NCBI RefSeq assembly: GCF_011634775.1 | Contig: NZ_JAALXT010000010.1 | Span: 90,307 to 154,306 of the forward strand | Reading direction: 5' to 3' | DNA length: 64,000 nt | DNA from: Thalassoroseus pseudoceratinae | Lineage (GTDB): Bacteria > Planctomycetota > Planctomycetia > Planctomycetales > Planctomycetaceae | Shown here: positions 1 through 9,800 of the stretch, one piece after another | How positions within the stretch are numbered: the stretch's first letter is position 1 | Layout: each line of letters starts with the position of its first letter | Translations under genes and position numbers: made by a program | The notes under the pieces: model-generated | What the model saw: only the letters and a program-made list of their open reading frames with translations | What the model was told of the DNA's origin: nothing | Databases searched by the model: none

Positions 1-1
1 G

Positions 2-652
2 CGTGTGGCTTCCGAGCGGACGAGGCCTTACGACGCCCCTTCTCCTGATCACCTTGAAATTGTTCACGGCCAAATGAATGTCCCCTGGCCAGTGCCAGGC
101 GGTCGGCTGGGAGCATTGAAGCTAACCGGCGGGCGGGTCTACTACGTGCGTCGGCTGAAGACGGCAATTGAACTCGGTCGCGAAGACGTGACGTTCCTGA
201 GCATGATGGTTCGCGAAATGGAACGCGCCGATAGGGACAGCGACACCAAGGAACGTTTGCGTTTGACGTTTCGTTCTTCACAGGACTACGACGGTGAATT
301 GGTGAGTTTCGGACGTGACGCAAAGTTCCGTCCTGTCGTTAGCACAGGTGGCGGGGTTTGGCACACCAGCCCGATGACATTGCCGACAGGGCAAACAACG
401 CTTTGGATCGGCAAAATCATCTCACACAAGAACGGAGACGATGAAATCAGTTTTCGAGTTTACGGCGAAGAAGACGCTTTGGAGTACGCCGAACCCTCAA
501 CCTGGCACGTCGTGACTCGCGACGTGGATCTCGATGCTCGGTTGGATCTGGTCTTGCTCAGCAGCGAGGGAACGACGGATCGTATCATCGACGAACTACG
601 AATCGGGCCAACATGGCGAAGTGTAACTCCGATCATGGGAAACGAAGAATGA
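2..652 (+). CDS. C-terminal part of a LamG/concanavalin-like domain protein
   Basis: The reading frame is open to the window edge, so the true start is probably outside; the first GTG is at base 5. About 215 residues are visible. The end resembles the beta-sandwich (LamG-like) domain that closes many planctomycete FecR/LamG surface proteins, including a final '[15 protein letters not shown]' segment that I recall from that group. No catalytic motif is seen. The next frame starts inside an ATGA overlap at 649, so the two were probably translationally coupled. The family assignment is by recollection only. Confidence 0.55.
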   Translation, partial: RVASERTRPYDAPSPDHLEIVHGQMNVPWPVPGGRLGALKLTGGRVYYVRRLKTAIELGREDVTFLSMMVREMERADRDSDTKERLRLTFRSSQDYDGELVSFGRDAKFRPVVSTGGGVWHTSPMTLPTGQTTLWIGKIISHKNGDDEISFRVYGEEDALEYAEPSTWHVVTRDVDLDARLDLVLLSSEGTTDRIIDELRIGPTWRSVTPIMGNEE

Positions 653-690
653 CTAACGTGAACTGGCAACTCATCACAAGACCAAACGTC

Positions 691-960
691 ATGACGAATC
701 GAAAATCGAAGACATCGCACTACCGAGTGTTACTACGATCCTTGGCGTCATGTGCCCATCGTCTTGCGATTCTCGTGCTTGCCTTGTCAGCTCCCGCTTT
801 CGCAGCGGACAAGCCCAACATTCTGTTTATCGCCGTTGATGATCTGCGTCCAGAACTTGGCTGCTACGGTAACAAAGCGATCACACCGAATATCGATCGG
901 CTGCGCGGGAGAAGCAGTGAACTCGTAACACATGACTGGCCACCGTGTCATTCCAAGTGA
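691..960 (+). pseudogene. Truncated sulfatase, N-terminal fragment
   Basis: A start at 649 (ATGA overlap with the previous stop) or 691 leads into a signal-peptide-like stretch ending AFAADKP. The sulfatase opening follows: '[18 protein letters not shown]' with the metal-binding DD pair, then 'ITPNIDRL'. Similarity stops abruptly near base 900, before the formylglycine Cys-x-Pro-x-Arg motif, and the frame ends 20 codons later in unrelated sequence. Full sulfatases are about 450-550 residues, so this is the 5' stub of an iduronate-2-sulfatase-like gene cut by a deletion or insertion. Confidence 0.75.
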
Positions 961-1163
961 GTTCCTTTCAAACGAAATGAACAACGTGATTCCGCAACCA
1001 ACACAATCGAAACCAAAAGCGTCCGCTACCCCTAGAGGCGGATAACTACCGTTGCTCATACTCTAAAGTTTCCAGGTAACCGAGTGGCCGGAAGTGCTAT
1101 GGAATTAGGAAGCACATCCGCCAACGCGTGCAAACGCTCTGGCACGGCTCAGGAGACTTGATC

Positions 1164-3725
1164 GTGAAAACAACCGTTGCTCTTTCGTTTATGAGCATCT
1201 TGCTTACGGCTCCGCTACGGGGCGAAGTCCCGTCGAAGATCGCTGAGTTTGTTGAGAAGCATTGCCTCGACTGCCACACGGGAGAGGATTCCGAGCGAGG
1301 GTTTGACTTGGAATCGCTGTCGTTCCGGCTAGACGATGTCGATGTCCTTGCCGATTGGGTCAAGGCGGTTGACCGCGTTCAACGAGGCGAAATGCCACCG
1401 GAAGACTATGGCGAACCGGAATCAAATGAGATCGAAGAGTTTATAGACTATCTGCGGCCTCGATTGATTGATGCGGAGCGAAAGCGATACGCAATCGAGG
1501 GCCGCACGACCGTGCGGCGGCTCAGCCGCGAAGAACATATTAACGCCCTTAAAGATGTTCTCCATTTGCCTAAATTGACTGCGGGGGAGAAACTGCCTCC
1601 CGATGGGCTGTCGGATGGCTTTGGCAAGTCGTCCTCGGCCCTGCCGTTCTCACACATCCAGATCGATCGTTACCTGGAAGTTGCGGACGAAGCCGTTCGC
1701 GCTGCCATGGCTCCCGGACTCAAGAAACCTGCCAAGCAAACGCGACACGTCTGGATTTCGGACATCAAAGGCGAGACTTTCAAGCAGACATTCGGGAATG
1801 CGAATGGCCAGCCGACGTTAATCCTCAGCAAACAGTCCCCGTTTCTATATCAGAACCTCAAGAGCGGTAGTGGAATGCCGATTCGGGGTCGAAGCGTTGA
1901 CGACACGTTCGAAAACTGGCCCGGCAACTTCGCGAAAAGGACGCCGGGTTTTGTGCTTGATAAGGCTCCTTACATCGATGCAGTTGGGGTCCTCAGTCAC
2001 GGTACACAAACGATCGGCCGCGACTTCAAAGCAACCCACGATGGGTGGTATCGCATCCGAGTCGGTGCTTTCACGTTTCGGGCAAATCACGGGAAAGTCG
2101 AACCGACAACACGCACCGAAGTCGTCGCGTTTTATAGCGACACTCGACTGCTGGGACATGTTGATGTTACTCCGCAAGCGGAGGTGCACGAGATCGAAGC
2201 CTGGCTGAACGCCGGCGAAACGGTCAGCGTGACTGCGGCGTCTCTGCCTTTATGGAGGATTGAACCGAGGGACAAGAAAACAGGCTTGAGATATCCCGTC
2301 GTCGATGTTCCGGCAGTGGCGTTTCAAGGGTTTGAAATGGAAGGTCCACTCTTTGATTCCTGGCCGCCGCCGAGCCACCGGCGGCTGTTCGGCGATCTTC
2401 CGATGCGGCCAGTGGATACGCTGGACGATTCGGGTCTCGATTACGAAGTCGTTTCAAAGAACCCAGAGGTCGACGCGAAACGGTTGCTCACGTCATTCAT
2501 GGCGGACGCCTATCGACGTGAGATCGCACCAGACGATTTCACTATTCCGATGGCGACATTTCGACGGCGACTGGCCGAGGATGCATCTTTTCAGGAAGCG
2601 ATGCTTTCTGCCTACACGGCGGTGCTGAGTTCGCCGCATTTCGTTCTGGTGCCAATGGATCCCGGGCCGCTGCCACCTCACAGACTGGCGGACCGCCTGG
2701 CGTTGTTCCTGTGGAATTCACCATCCGACGCGGAGTTGAAAAGGCAGGTGGCTGCGGCTTCTCAGACCGAGCTTCCGAAAATCGTCGACGCGATGATTGA
2801 TGACGCTCGTGCCACACGGTTCGTCAATCACTTTACCGATCACTGGCTCGACCTGAAAAATATCGGGACGACCGAGCCTGATGAGAATCTTTACAGCGGA
2901 TTCTCACCGTGGCTGAAGGAATCGATGCTCAAGGAAACACGAGCCTTCGTACTGGCGATGCTGCGCGACAATCTTCCCGCGAGTAGCGTTTTCGATTCCG
3001 ATATCGTCTTTGCTAACGGCGCACTGGCAGAACTCTACGGAATCGACGATATCAGCAGCGGCGAAGTCCAGCGAGTCAAGCTGCCCAAAGACTCCCTGCG
3101 TGGTGGACTGGTCACTCAGGCCAGCCTGTTGAAGGTCAGTGCCAACGGTACGACGACGTCGCCGGTCGTGCGCGGCGTGTATGTCATGGACCGCCTGCTG
3201 GGCGATCCGCCTCCGCCGCCACCGGAAGCCGTTCCGGCCGTCGAACCGGATCTGAGCGGCGCAACTACGATCCGCGAATTACTGGCCGCTCATCGCGAGG
3301 ACGCGGCGTGCGCTGCCTGCCACAAGAAGATCGATCCACCCGGCTTTGCACTTGAAGCGTTCGATGTCATGGGGCGTTTCCGGGAGCGATATCACTCGCT
3401 GGAAAAGGGAGAATCTGTGAAGGGGCTGAATCGTCGAGCCAAGCCAATTCAATTCAAGCTCGGGCTTCCAGTGGATGCCGCCGGCGAACTGGCGGGTCAG
3501 CCATTCATGAATATCGAAGACTTTCGACACCTTGTGCTGAAGGACAAACGCGCGATCGCTCGCAACGTCCTGCAGCGACTGACTATTTATGCAACGGGTG
3601 CTCCGATCGGCATCTCTGACAGAAATATTATCGAAGGCATCCTCGACCAGACTGCGGCGGATGGCTTTCGACTGCGTTCCATGATTCACGGACTGATCCA
3701 GAGTCCTTTATTTCGCAACAAGTAG
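1164..3725 (+). CDS. Planctomycete cytochrome c protein, DUF1587/1592/1588/1585 type
   Basis: I chose GTG at 1164, which has AGGAG at 1151-1155, over ATG at 1128; it gives a signal peptide and a protein of about 853 residues. Two CxxCH haem sites are visible: CLDCH at residues 34-38 and CAACH near 716-720. The layout matches PSCyt1, then DUF1587 (RRLSREEHINALKDVL), DUF1595/DUF1592 in the middle, DUF1588 around the second haem site and DUF1585 at the end. These proteins are exported and presumed to do redox chemistry, but their substrates are unknown. The gene is 35 bp upstream of a DUF1552 gene, the usual partner, so the two likely form an operon. Confidence 0.93.
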   Translation: MKTTVALSFMSILLTAPLRGEVPSKIAEFVEKHCLDCHTGEDSERGFDLESLSFRLDDVDVLADWVKAVDRVQRGEMPPEDYGEPESNEIEEFIDYLRPRLIDAERKRYAIEGRTTVRRLSREEHINALKDVLHLPKLTAGEKLPPDGLSDGFGKSSSALPFSHIQIDRYLEVADEAVRAAMAPGLKKPAKQTRHVWISDIKGETFKQTFGNANGQPTLILSKQSPFLYQNLKSGSGMPIRGRSVDDTFENWPGNFAKRTPGFVLDKAPYIDAVGVLSHGTQTIGRDFKATHDGWYRIRVGAFTFRANHGKVEPTTRTEVVAFYSDTRLLGHVDVTPQAEVHEIEAWLNAGETVSVTAASLPLWRIEPRDKKTGLRYPVVDVPAVAFQGFEMEGPLFDSWPPPSHRRLFGDLPMRPVDTLDDSGLDYEVVSKNPEVDAKRLLTSFMADAYRREIAPDDFTIPMATFRRRLAEDASFQEAMLSAYTAVLSSPHFVLVPMDPGPLPPHRLADRLALFLWNSPSDAELKRQVAAASQTELPKIVDAMIDDARATRFVNHFTDHWLDLKNIGTTEPDENLYSGFSPWLKESMLKETRAFVLAMLRDNLPASSVFDSDIVFANGALAELYGIDDISSGEVQRVKLPKDSLRGGLVTQASLLKVSANGTTTSPVVRGVYVMDRLLGDPPPPPPEAVPAVEPDLSGATTIRELLAAHREDAACAACHKKIDPPGFALEAFDVMGRFRERYHSLEKGESVKGLNRRAKPIQFKLGLPVDAAGELAGQPFMNIEDFRHLVLKDKRAIARNVLQRLTIYATGAPIGISDRNIIEGILDQTAADGFRLRSMIHGLIQSPLFRNK

Positions 3726-3760
3726 AACACAATTGCATAAATCCTAACGAGGCTCCAAGT

Positions 3761-5050
3761 ATGAAGACTATTCATTTTTCTTCCGGCAAACACATACGGC
3801 GGCGATCGATACTGAAGGCAGCGGGCGTCTCATTGGCGCTGCCGTGGCTGGATGCCATGCACCCTGCATTCGCGAAAGAGGAAACGAAAGCCCCTCCTCG
3901 GAGGATGATCGCGATCAACGTCGACTTGGGTTTTATGTCCGATCGTTTTTTTCCAAAGCAGCCCGGCCGCGACTATGAATTCACTGAGTATCTGAAAGAA
4001 CTTGCTGAGTTTCGAAATGACTTCACTGTCTTCTCCGGACTGCATCATCCAGGAACGGGAGGCCAACACAATTCCGATCGCTGTTTCCTGACGGCTGCAA
4101 CGCATCCAACTCGACCGGGATTCAAAAATACGATCTCGCTTGATCAACGGATGGCTGATGAGATCGGCTTCCAAACTCGTTGGCCATCGCTGGCGTTGCG
4201 TGTCGGTCCGGGATCGAATTCGTTGTCTTACACAGCCGATGGTGTTCGTGTGCCCGCCATCGAACGTCCCAGCGACGTTTACAAGGCGTTGTTCGTGCAA
4301 GGCAGCCCCGAGCAGGTTCGCCAGCAGGTGCAGCGTTTGCGGAACGGCCAGAGTCTGATGGATCAGTTCGCCAGCGAGATTCGAAGGTTGAAGAAGGATG
4401 TTGGGGGTTCTGACCGCCAGCGTCTGGATCAGTACTTCAATTCGTTGCGTGAACTTGAAACGCGTTTGGAAGCTCAGGAAGCGTGGGCGAACACTCCGAA
4501 GACTTCCGTCGATGCTCCAGTTCCGAAAGACAACACGTCACCCGGCGGGCTTATTCCGAAGTCCCGCATGTTGTACGACATGGCACGATTGGCATTGGAA
4601 ACCGACTCCACGCGTGTCATTACGATCCTGGTCAACGAAACCTTCAATCCAAAAGTCGACCTGCCCGGTGTCGACGTCCCTCACCATGCCCTGACTCATC
4701 AGGCGTCACAGAAGGGCGATGAGCTCGCCATTATCGAACGTGCGCAAATGAAGTGTCTGGCTGGTTTGCTGGCCGGCCTTCGAACCGCCGAGGAAAACGG
4801 CCGCACGCTGTTGGACAGTACGATGGTTCTGCACGGCAGTAACATTGGCGATGCCGCCCGGCATGATGGCTACAATCTGCCGGTGTTGCTGGCTGGTGGC
4901 GGCTTCAGACATGGATCACACCTGGCGTTCGATCGAAAGAACAACGAGCCGCTGGCAAATGTGTTTGTCAGCATGCTGCAGCGGATGGGGATCGAGGACG
5001 AAAAATTCGCCAGCAGCACTGGAACGATTCGCGGATTGGAGTTGGGATGA
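3761..5050 (+). CDS. DUF1552 domain secreted protein
   Basis: The 429-residue protein begins with a Tat-like leader (IRRRSILKAAGVSLALPWLD). The body matches planctomycete DUF1552, including 'DRCFLTAATHP', 'LDQRMADEIG' and 'HHALTHQ'. DUF1552 proteins are almost always encoded beside DUF1592 cytochromes, as here. Their activity is unknown; a role as a folded periplasmic partner of the cytochrome is inferred from this pairing and the Tat leader. Length is normal and no lesion is seen. Confidence 0.93.
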   Translation: MKTIHFSSGKHIRRRSILKAAGVSLALPWLDAMHPAFAKEETKAPPRRMIAINVDLGFMSDRFFPKQPGRDYEFTEYLKELAEFRNDFTVFSGLHHPGTGGQHNSDRCFLTAATHPTRPGFKNTISLDQRMADEIGFQTRWPSLALRVGPGSNSLSYTADGVRVPAIERPSDVYKALFVQGSPEQVRQQVQRLRNGQSLMDQFASEIRRLKKDVGGSDRQRLDQYFNSLRELETRLEAQEAWANTPKTSVDAPVPKDNTSPGGLIPKSRMLYDMARLALETDSTRVITILVNETFNPKVDLPGVDVPHHALTHQASQKGDELAIIERAQMKCLAGLLAGLRTAEENGRTLLDSTMVLHGSNIGDAARHDGYNLPVLLAGGGFRHGSHLAFDRKNNEPLANVFVSMLQRMGIEDEKFASSTGTIRGLELG

Positions 5051-5083
5051 AACCTCTCAAACTTCGTACGAAGAGGGATGCTG

Positions 5084-6160
5084 ATGAATTCGCTGATCAA
5101 CCGCCGCACTGCAATTCGCGGGCTAAGTGCCATCGCAGGCTGCGTCACAATGCCGTCCTTGTCAATTTTCGCTGCTGAACCCGTTGAGCGAACGGGGATG
5201 GGACTGGTCATTTACGATTGCAACATTCGTCGTCGCTGGATGCGAGAGAAAAATCGTGAGTTCGATCTGTTCGAGCCGTTGACGTTTCTCAAGCATTGCC
5301 ATTTGCTCGGTGCGGGCGGAATACAGGCCAATCTTGGCGTGATGACCGCCGACAAAATCCATCAACTGCGTGATTATGCCGAGCAGCACAAACTGTTTAT
5401 CGATGCCATCGTCAAACCACCAAAGAACAATGACGACCTGCCCCGCTTCGAGGCCGAAATCAAGACGGCTCGCGACGTTGGTGTTCAGGCCGCTCGAACG
5501 ACAATCATTCCAGGCAGGCGGTACGAACGATTCAAGACGCTTGATGAGTTTCGCAAGTTTGAAAAACGTGGTCAGCAGATGCTCGAACGCGCCGCGCCAG
5601 TGGTCGAAAAGCATCGCGTGCCGTTTGCAGTCGAGAATCACAAAGACCAGCGGCTCGACGAGCGGGTCGCGTTGTTTAGGCATTTGGACAACGAGTTCAT
5701 TGGAGCCTGTGTTGATACCGGCAACAGCTTCGCTCTGCTCGACGGAGCCTATGAGCCGATTGAAGCACTCGCCCCATACGTCTTCACCGTGCATCTGAAA
5801 GACCAGGCACTGCAGCCTTACAACGACGGTTTCCTGCTGGGAGACATTCCACTGGGCCAGGGCAGCTTCGACCTGAAGAAGATGGTGGCGATCATCAGAA
5901 ATGCAAAGCCGAACGTCCGCTTTGCGCTGGAGCTGATCACGCGCGACCCGCTCAAAGTTCCGTGTCTGACGGACGGATTTTATTCAACGATGCCCACTTC
6001 GCGAGCCCTCGATCTGGCCCGCACATTGCGGTTCGTTCGCGACCATCCCGCAAAAATCCTTCAGCAGGTGAGCACGCTGTCTCCTGCGAAACAGGTTGAG
6101 CTTGAGGATGCCAACGTCCGTGCGAGCATTCAGTACGCCGGCTCCGAGCTAGGGCTGTAA
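5084..6160 (+). CDS. Tat-exported sugar phosphate isomerase/epimerase-like protein
   Basis: ATG 5084 is preferred over ATG 5078 because GAGGG at 5073-5077 is then 6 bases away. The leader NRRTAIRGLSAIAG looks like a Tat signal. The rest is a xylose-isomerase-like TIM barrel (AP endonuclease family 2): 'AVENHKDQR', 'GACVDTGNSFALL' and 'VFTVHLKDQAL' carry the usual Glu/His/Asp metal ligands. Planctomycetes encode many exported members, thought to act on sugars released from polysaccharides. The substrate cannot be read from the sequence. It lies downstream of the DUF1552 gene and upstream of a Gfo/Idh/MocA gene, a common catabolic grouping. Confidence 0.88.
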   Translation: MNSLINRRTAIRGLSAIAGCVTMPSLSIFAAEPVERTGMGLVIYDCNIRRRWMREKNREFDLFEPLTFLKHCHLLGAGGIQANLGVMTADKIHQLRDYAEQHKLFIDAIVKPPKNNDDLPRFEAEIKTARDVGVQAARTTIIPGRRYERFKTLDEFRKFEKRGQQMLERAAPVVEKHRVPFAVENHKDQRLDERVALFRHLDNEFIGACVDTGNSFALLDGAYEPIEALAPYVFTVHLKDQALQPYNDGFLLGDIPLGQGSFDLKKMVAIIRNAKPNVRFALELITRDPLKVPCLTDGFYSTMPTSRALDLARTLRFVRDHPAKILQQVSTLSPAKQVELEDANVRASIQYAGSELGL

Positions 6161-6313
6161 CGGCAACTACCCGACCGACACCATTCACTCTGCTCGGCTA
6201 CAAGCAACAAAGAAAATCAGGATGTCAAACGAGTCAGAACAGCTCGCCCTCGTGACAACCGGAAATGATTGTGATGCCCCCATACATGATGCTTGGCTGA
6301 GGAACTCAAACTG

Positions 6314-7756
6314 ATGTCCGGACAAACGACGATTTCCAGACGTGACATTCTTCGTCATGGAACAGCTGCGATCAGCAGCTTTGCCTTCGGAACAGCCATT
6401 ACGTCCCGCTGGGCACGTGCTAATCCGTTGGGAGCGAATGACCGGATAAACGTCGGGGTGATCGGCACCGGCGTTCGTGGCAAGTATCTGATCGGCAATC
6501 TTCCCGAAACAGCGCAAGTAACAGCCATTTGTGATTGTGCAAGTTCAAGGATGGCTGACACGCTTGAACCAAAGAAGGAGTTCGCGGAAGTCCTCGCCGG
6601 CTTTCGTGATGATCATGCTGCGCACTGCAGGACGTATCAGGATTATCGGCGAATGCTCGATCAGGAGCAGCTTGATGCCGTGATCATCGCAACGCCCGAT
6701 CATCATCATGTACCGGCCGCGATGCTCGCGCTCGAGGCTGGGCTGGACATTTATCTGGAAAAACCGCTTTCATTGACGATTCGCGAAGGCCGCTTGCTGG
6801 CCGACATGGTGAAGAAGACAGGATGCGTGCTTCAGGTCGGCAGTCAACAACGGACAATGGAAGTGAATCGCTTTGCCTGCGAGTTGATCCGCGATGGAGG
6901 ACTTGGAAGAGTCAGGCGAGTCGACAGCCCGAATTATCCCGGTCCGATTGCCCACGCATATTTCTCTTCGGAACCAATTCCAGAAGGATTTGATTGGAAT
7001 CTGTTTCTCGGTCCAAGTCCTCACCGTCCCCACAATAGAAAACTGTGGGTGAAAGACGAGTTTAAGGTCGACGGGTTGCTGTGGAGAGGCTGGGATCTGT
7101 TCCGCGATTACTCAGGTCATCTGATGACGAACTGGGGAGCCCACAATATTGACATGATTCAATACGCGTTGGGTATGGATCACAGCGGGCCTGTGAGGAT
7201 TGCACCTCTTAATTCAGACACGATCGGCAATCAGCAACTCGACATCAGTGAAGCCGCGTTGGAACGCGACTGGAAGGAAAAGTGGCACAAGAAGACGCCG
7301 CGTCCAAGTGGCTCATTCAGCGATTCCATTCGCTTCCGTCCGATCACAATGGAATATGCTAGTGGCACCGTTCTGAACTTCCTGCCAGGCGTGCCAACCG
7401 CGACATTTTATGGTGAGCAGGGAACTATGACGATCAGCCGTAATAAATTCGTAACCGACCCTGTCGATCTCATCGCCGACGGCCCCGATCCCACCGTTAC
7501 GGAGAAATGGAAGGGCAGTGGATTCGTTGCGCGTCCGCATTTACAAAACTGGATCGACTGCATCCACAGTCGAAACGTTCCCAACGCACCCGTGGAAGTG
7601 GGCCACAGAAGCGTCACCGTGTGCCATCTCGCCAACATTGTTCGAGAACTGAATCGACCCTTAAAGTGGAATCCCGCCGAAGAACGGTTTGACGACAATG
7701 AGGCCAACACACTGCTCGATCGACCACGCCGAAAGCAATTTGAACTGCCAAAGTAA
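6314..7756 (+). CDS. Tat-exported Gfo/Idh/MocA family oxidoreductase
   Basis: The ATG at 6314 has TGAGGA about 10 bases upstream; an ATG at 6293 would lack this. Tat motif SRRDILRHG lies near residue 10. Rossmann signature 'VGVIGTGVRGKYLIGNL' and the family motif 'EKPLSLTIREG' place it in the NAD(P)-dependent Gfo/Idh/MocA sugar dehydrogenases. The 480-residue length and Tat leader fit the exported planctomycete branch. The likely role is oxidation of sugars or inositols together with the preceding isomerase-like protein; the substrate is unknown. Confidence 0.92.
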   Translation: MSGQTTISRRDILRHGTAAISSFAFGTAITSRWARANPLGANDRINVGVIGTGVRGKYLIGNLPETAQVTAICDCASSRMADTLEPKKEFAEVLAGFRDDHAAHCRTYQDYRRMLDQEQLDAVIIATPDHHHVPAAMLALEAGLDIYLEKPLSLTIREGRLLADMVKKTGCVLQVGSQQRTMEVNRFACELIRDGGLGRVRRVDSPNYPGPIAHAYFSSEPIPEGFDWNLFLGPSPHRPHNRKLWVKDEFKVDGLLWRGWDLFRDYSGHLMTNWGAHNIDMIQYALGMDHSGPVRIAPLNSDTIGNQQLDISEAALERDWKEKWHKKTPRPSGSFSDSIRFRPITMEYASGTVLNFLPGVPTATFYGEQGTMTISRNKFVTDPVDLIADGPDPTVTEKWKGSGFVARPHLQNWIDCIHSRNVPNAPVEVGHRSVTVCHLANIVRELNRPLKWNPAEERFDDNEANTLLDRPRRKQFELPK

Positions 7757-8160
7757 AAAGCAATAAGTCGCACGGCGTGGTCCGCCATCCTCGACGACCC
7801 GAAAAAGGTGGTGTACTTTGTGATGTCACTGACGGACAGCGATACGTTCTTCTGCCAGGTGTGTCTCAGAGAGTGCACCGAAGGTCTTTAGTCATCAGCG
7901 GATGCTAGTCATAGACGGGACCAATGAAGTACGGTTTGCGGTCAGCGATCGCGTGATTGCCATGGGCGACGTCGAACACTGTGGCGATCATGCCGACAAG
8001 TTCTGAGGCGGCTGTTTGAAGTTAAAAACTCGCGATAAAATGTCGTCAAAGCATACAGGATGCGAAGTGAAAAATTGCTTCAAAACTTTGAAGCAGTTGG
8101 GCCAATAGATTGCTGGCTGGTCCGACCGGGGGCAGATTAGGGAATTGGGATCCGCGATAG
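7757..8160. other. Intergenic, no intact gene
   Basis: About 400 bases between convergent units. A short stretch on + (around 7787-7890) reads as a plausible protein tail (YFVMSLTDSDTFFCQVC) without a start, perhaps a gene remnant. Nothing else is supported. Confidence 0.4.
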
Positions 8161-8203
8161 CTAAAAAGAAACACCCAGGCCCGACCCCTCGGGGCCGGGC
8201 CTG
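8161..8203 (-). terminator. Rho-independent terminator of the ubiquitin-like operon
   Basis: On the minus strand a GC hairpin (CAGGCCCG paired with CGGGCCTG, 8176-8203, with an additional CCCC/GGGG inner stem) is followed by GGGTGTTTCTTTTT. It lies 30 bases past the last gene of the operon that starts at 15772. Confidence 0.85.
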
Positions 8204-8232
8204 AGAGACGTAGCGACTTCAACAAATCGATG

Positions 8233-8436
8233 TCAGCGGCGACACCGTTTCGATTGATGCTTGGTGCGGGTTCGTGGCTGCGGTGGTTTGGAAGAGCCGA
8301 TTCCCCACAGGGTCACGGCGGTGAGTAGCCAGATGACCGCCGCTCCAAGCAGTCCAATGAATCGGCTGGCGATCAGACAGACGAAACCGAACCAAGCCAG
8401 GTAGTGGATCGTCGCTTGAGGGTCGATAGCTCGCAA
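8233..8436 (-). CDS. Small membrane protein, last gene of the operon
   Basis: 67 residues from a TTG start with GGGAGA five bases upstream. The middle holds two hydrophobic segments (about residues 12-28 and 30-48), and the tail is strongly basic (RTRTKHQSKRCRR). No family is recognised. It is encoded 37 bases after the E1-like gene and just before the terminator, so it is probably co-expressed and could tether the conjugation machinery to a membrane; that role is only inference. Confidence 0.6.
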   Translation of the reverse strand: MRAIDPQATIHYLAWFGFVCLIASRFIGLLGAAVIWLLTAVTLWGIGSSKPPQPRTRTKHQSKRCRR

Positions 8437-8473
8437 AACGGTCTCCCGATGGAGTCAGAATTGAAGGGGAAAT

Positions 8474-9136
8474 TCACAAGCTCACCAGTTCGCTGGCGGC
8501 GAGGTTGAACGACAGGTCCCGGTCGATCGTCTGTCCTCGCAGGAAGCGGGTGTACTGTTGGAGCATCAGACCGGCACAGATGTTGGCTGTGTAGATTGTG
8601 CTGCGTGCCGTACAGCGACCGATGTTGGCTTGTCGTGCCGAGAACAGCGTTGAGCTGTAATATGTCCGCTCGCTGTGGTCGGCGGCAGCCAACACTCGTA
8701 CGGTCTCGGCTAGCATTCGGCCGTCGCACCAGAACTGGCAACGGCTTTTGAGCATCCGCCAGATCGCCGTGCGGGCAGTGATCGAATCGACACAACAGAA
8801 GACAACCTCGGCAACCGGATCCTGCGGCCGAAACCGGTGCGGTACAGTCAGGACTTCAATGTCCGGATCGAGCAATTGAATCGCCTCCTTCGTCGCTTCG
8901 ACCTTGAGCTGCCCGAAATCGTTTTGAGTGTAACCTTGAGAGGTAATGTTCGTTGGTTCGACGATATCGAAGTCAAAGATTTGAAGTCGATTCACCCCCA
9001 TGGCCGCCAGTTGCAAAGCCACTTGCCGGCCGACGGCACCAACACCAATCACGCTCACCCGATGACGCTGAATTGCATCACGAGGCACCAGATCTGTTTG
9101 CCGTGCAAAACGGTCAGAAGTGGTCGAACTCGTCAT
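8474..9136 (-). CDS. ThiF/E1-like ubiquitin-activating enzyme
   Basis: The start at 9136 has AAGGAG upstream and overlaps the end of the JAMM gene by 23 bases. The 220-residue protein is a compact adenylation domain: '[18 protein letters not shown]' is the GxGxxG nucleotide loop, and '[15 protein letters not shown]' is the E1/ThiF DxDxVxxxN motif. Such enzymes adenylate the C-terminus of a beta-grasp protein, in thiamine or molybdopterin synthesis or in ubiquitin-like conjugation. Here it sits with a Ubl, an E2-like protein and a JAMM peptidase and with no thiamine or molybdopterin genes, so conjugation is favoured. There is no C-terminal rhodanese or extra domain. Confidence 0.9.
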   Translation of the reverse strand: MTSSTTSDRFARQTDLVPRDAIQRHRVSVIGVGAVGRQVALQLAAMGVNRLQIFDFDIVEPTNITSQGYTQNDFGQLKVEATKEAIQLLDPDIEVLTVPHRFRPQDPVAEVVFCCVDSITARTAIWRMLKSRCQFWCDGRMLAETVRVLAAADHSERTYYSSTLFSARQANIGRCTARSTIYTANICAGLMLQQYTRFLRGQTIDRDLSFNLAASELVSL

Positions 9137-9800
9137 CAAAGAAACTGCTCCTTTCAAAATCGAGAAATCGGGGATCGGTCGGTAAAACGAATTCCTCGTC
9201 CAAGGGAACGCCGGCGAGATCTTTGAGGTTCGACCACTCAGTCTGATGGACCGGCTGGACACAGCGGTCATACTCATCATCCCAGGCGGCGTGATCGCTT
9301 TCCGGGAATGGGAATTCCCACGCGATGTCGATCGGGACTTCGAGTTCGGCCGTCGGACCGCTACCAAACCGCAAGCGGGCATAGCTCTCACCGCCGCGAG
9401 CTAGAATCATCATCACCGACCAGGCAACGTGGCCGAAAACCCTCTCGAAGGTTTGCTCGTCGGTGTTACTAGGCTCGGCAGATTCACCAGGGTGTGTGTG
9501 AAGCCACACGCGGCTGAACTGCTCGAGCTGACGACCTTGATCAACCTGCTCATCATAAAAGTCGGTGACCGCGTCATCGTCGAATTCGACACTGGCCACA
9601 GTGGTGTGCTGACGGATCAGTCGGATGTCTTCGATGCAAAACAGATCATCGGGTGTACTGAGTCCAAAACCACCGACTTCGGTTTCACCCCGGTCCCGTA
9701 GATAGAGCAGTTTGCTCCAAGCATACGGCGTGAACCGGAGCGTTGGCACCAGCGGGCAAGACCGATTCCGCTTCGGTCTCGATTTCGTCTTGGCAGGCAT
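9114..9800 (-). CDS. JAMM (JAB/MPN) metallopeptidase, deubiquitinase-like
   Basis: The start at 9800 (ATG, AAGGA seven bases upstream) gives 228 residues; a GTG near 9752 is an alternative. The JAMM zinc motif is complete: [14 protein letters not shown] fits H-x-H-x7-S-x2-D, with an upstream glutamate in 'TEVGGFG'. This family cleaves isopeptide bonds or trims Ubl precursors. The gene overlaps the E2-like gene by 116 bases and the E1-like gene by 23, so the three are tightly coupled. It most likely processes or removes the Ubl encoded at 10761-10991. The acidic, aromatic C-terminal 80 residues match nothing I know. Confidence 0.9.
   Translation of the reverse strand: MPAKTKSRPKRNRSCPLVPTLRFTPYAWSKLLYLRDRGETEVGGFGLSTPDDLFCIEDIRLIRQHTTVASVEFDDDAVTDFYDEQVDQGRQLEQFSRVWLHTHPGESAEPSNTDEQTFERVFGHVAWSVMMILARGGESYARLRFGSGPTAELEVPIDIAWEFPFPESDHAAWDDEYDRCVQPVHQTEWSNLKDLAGVPLDEEFVLPTDPRFLDFERSSFFDDEFDHF

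Noticed and set aside
8474..9391. Longer ThiF protein starting at 9391
   Set aside because: The first 85 residues are the antisense-like reading of the JAMM gene in another frame; ATG 9136 with AAGGAG is the proper start.
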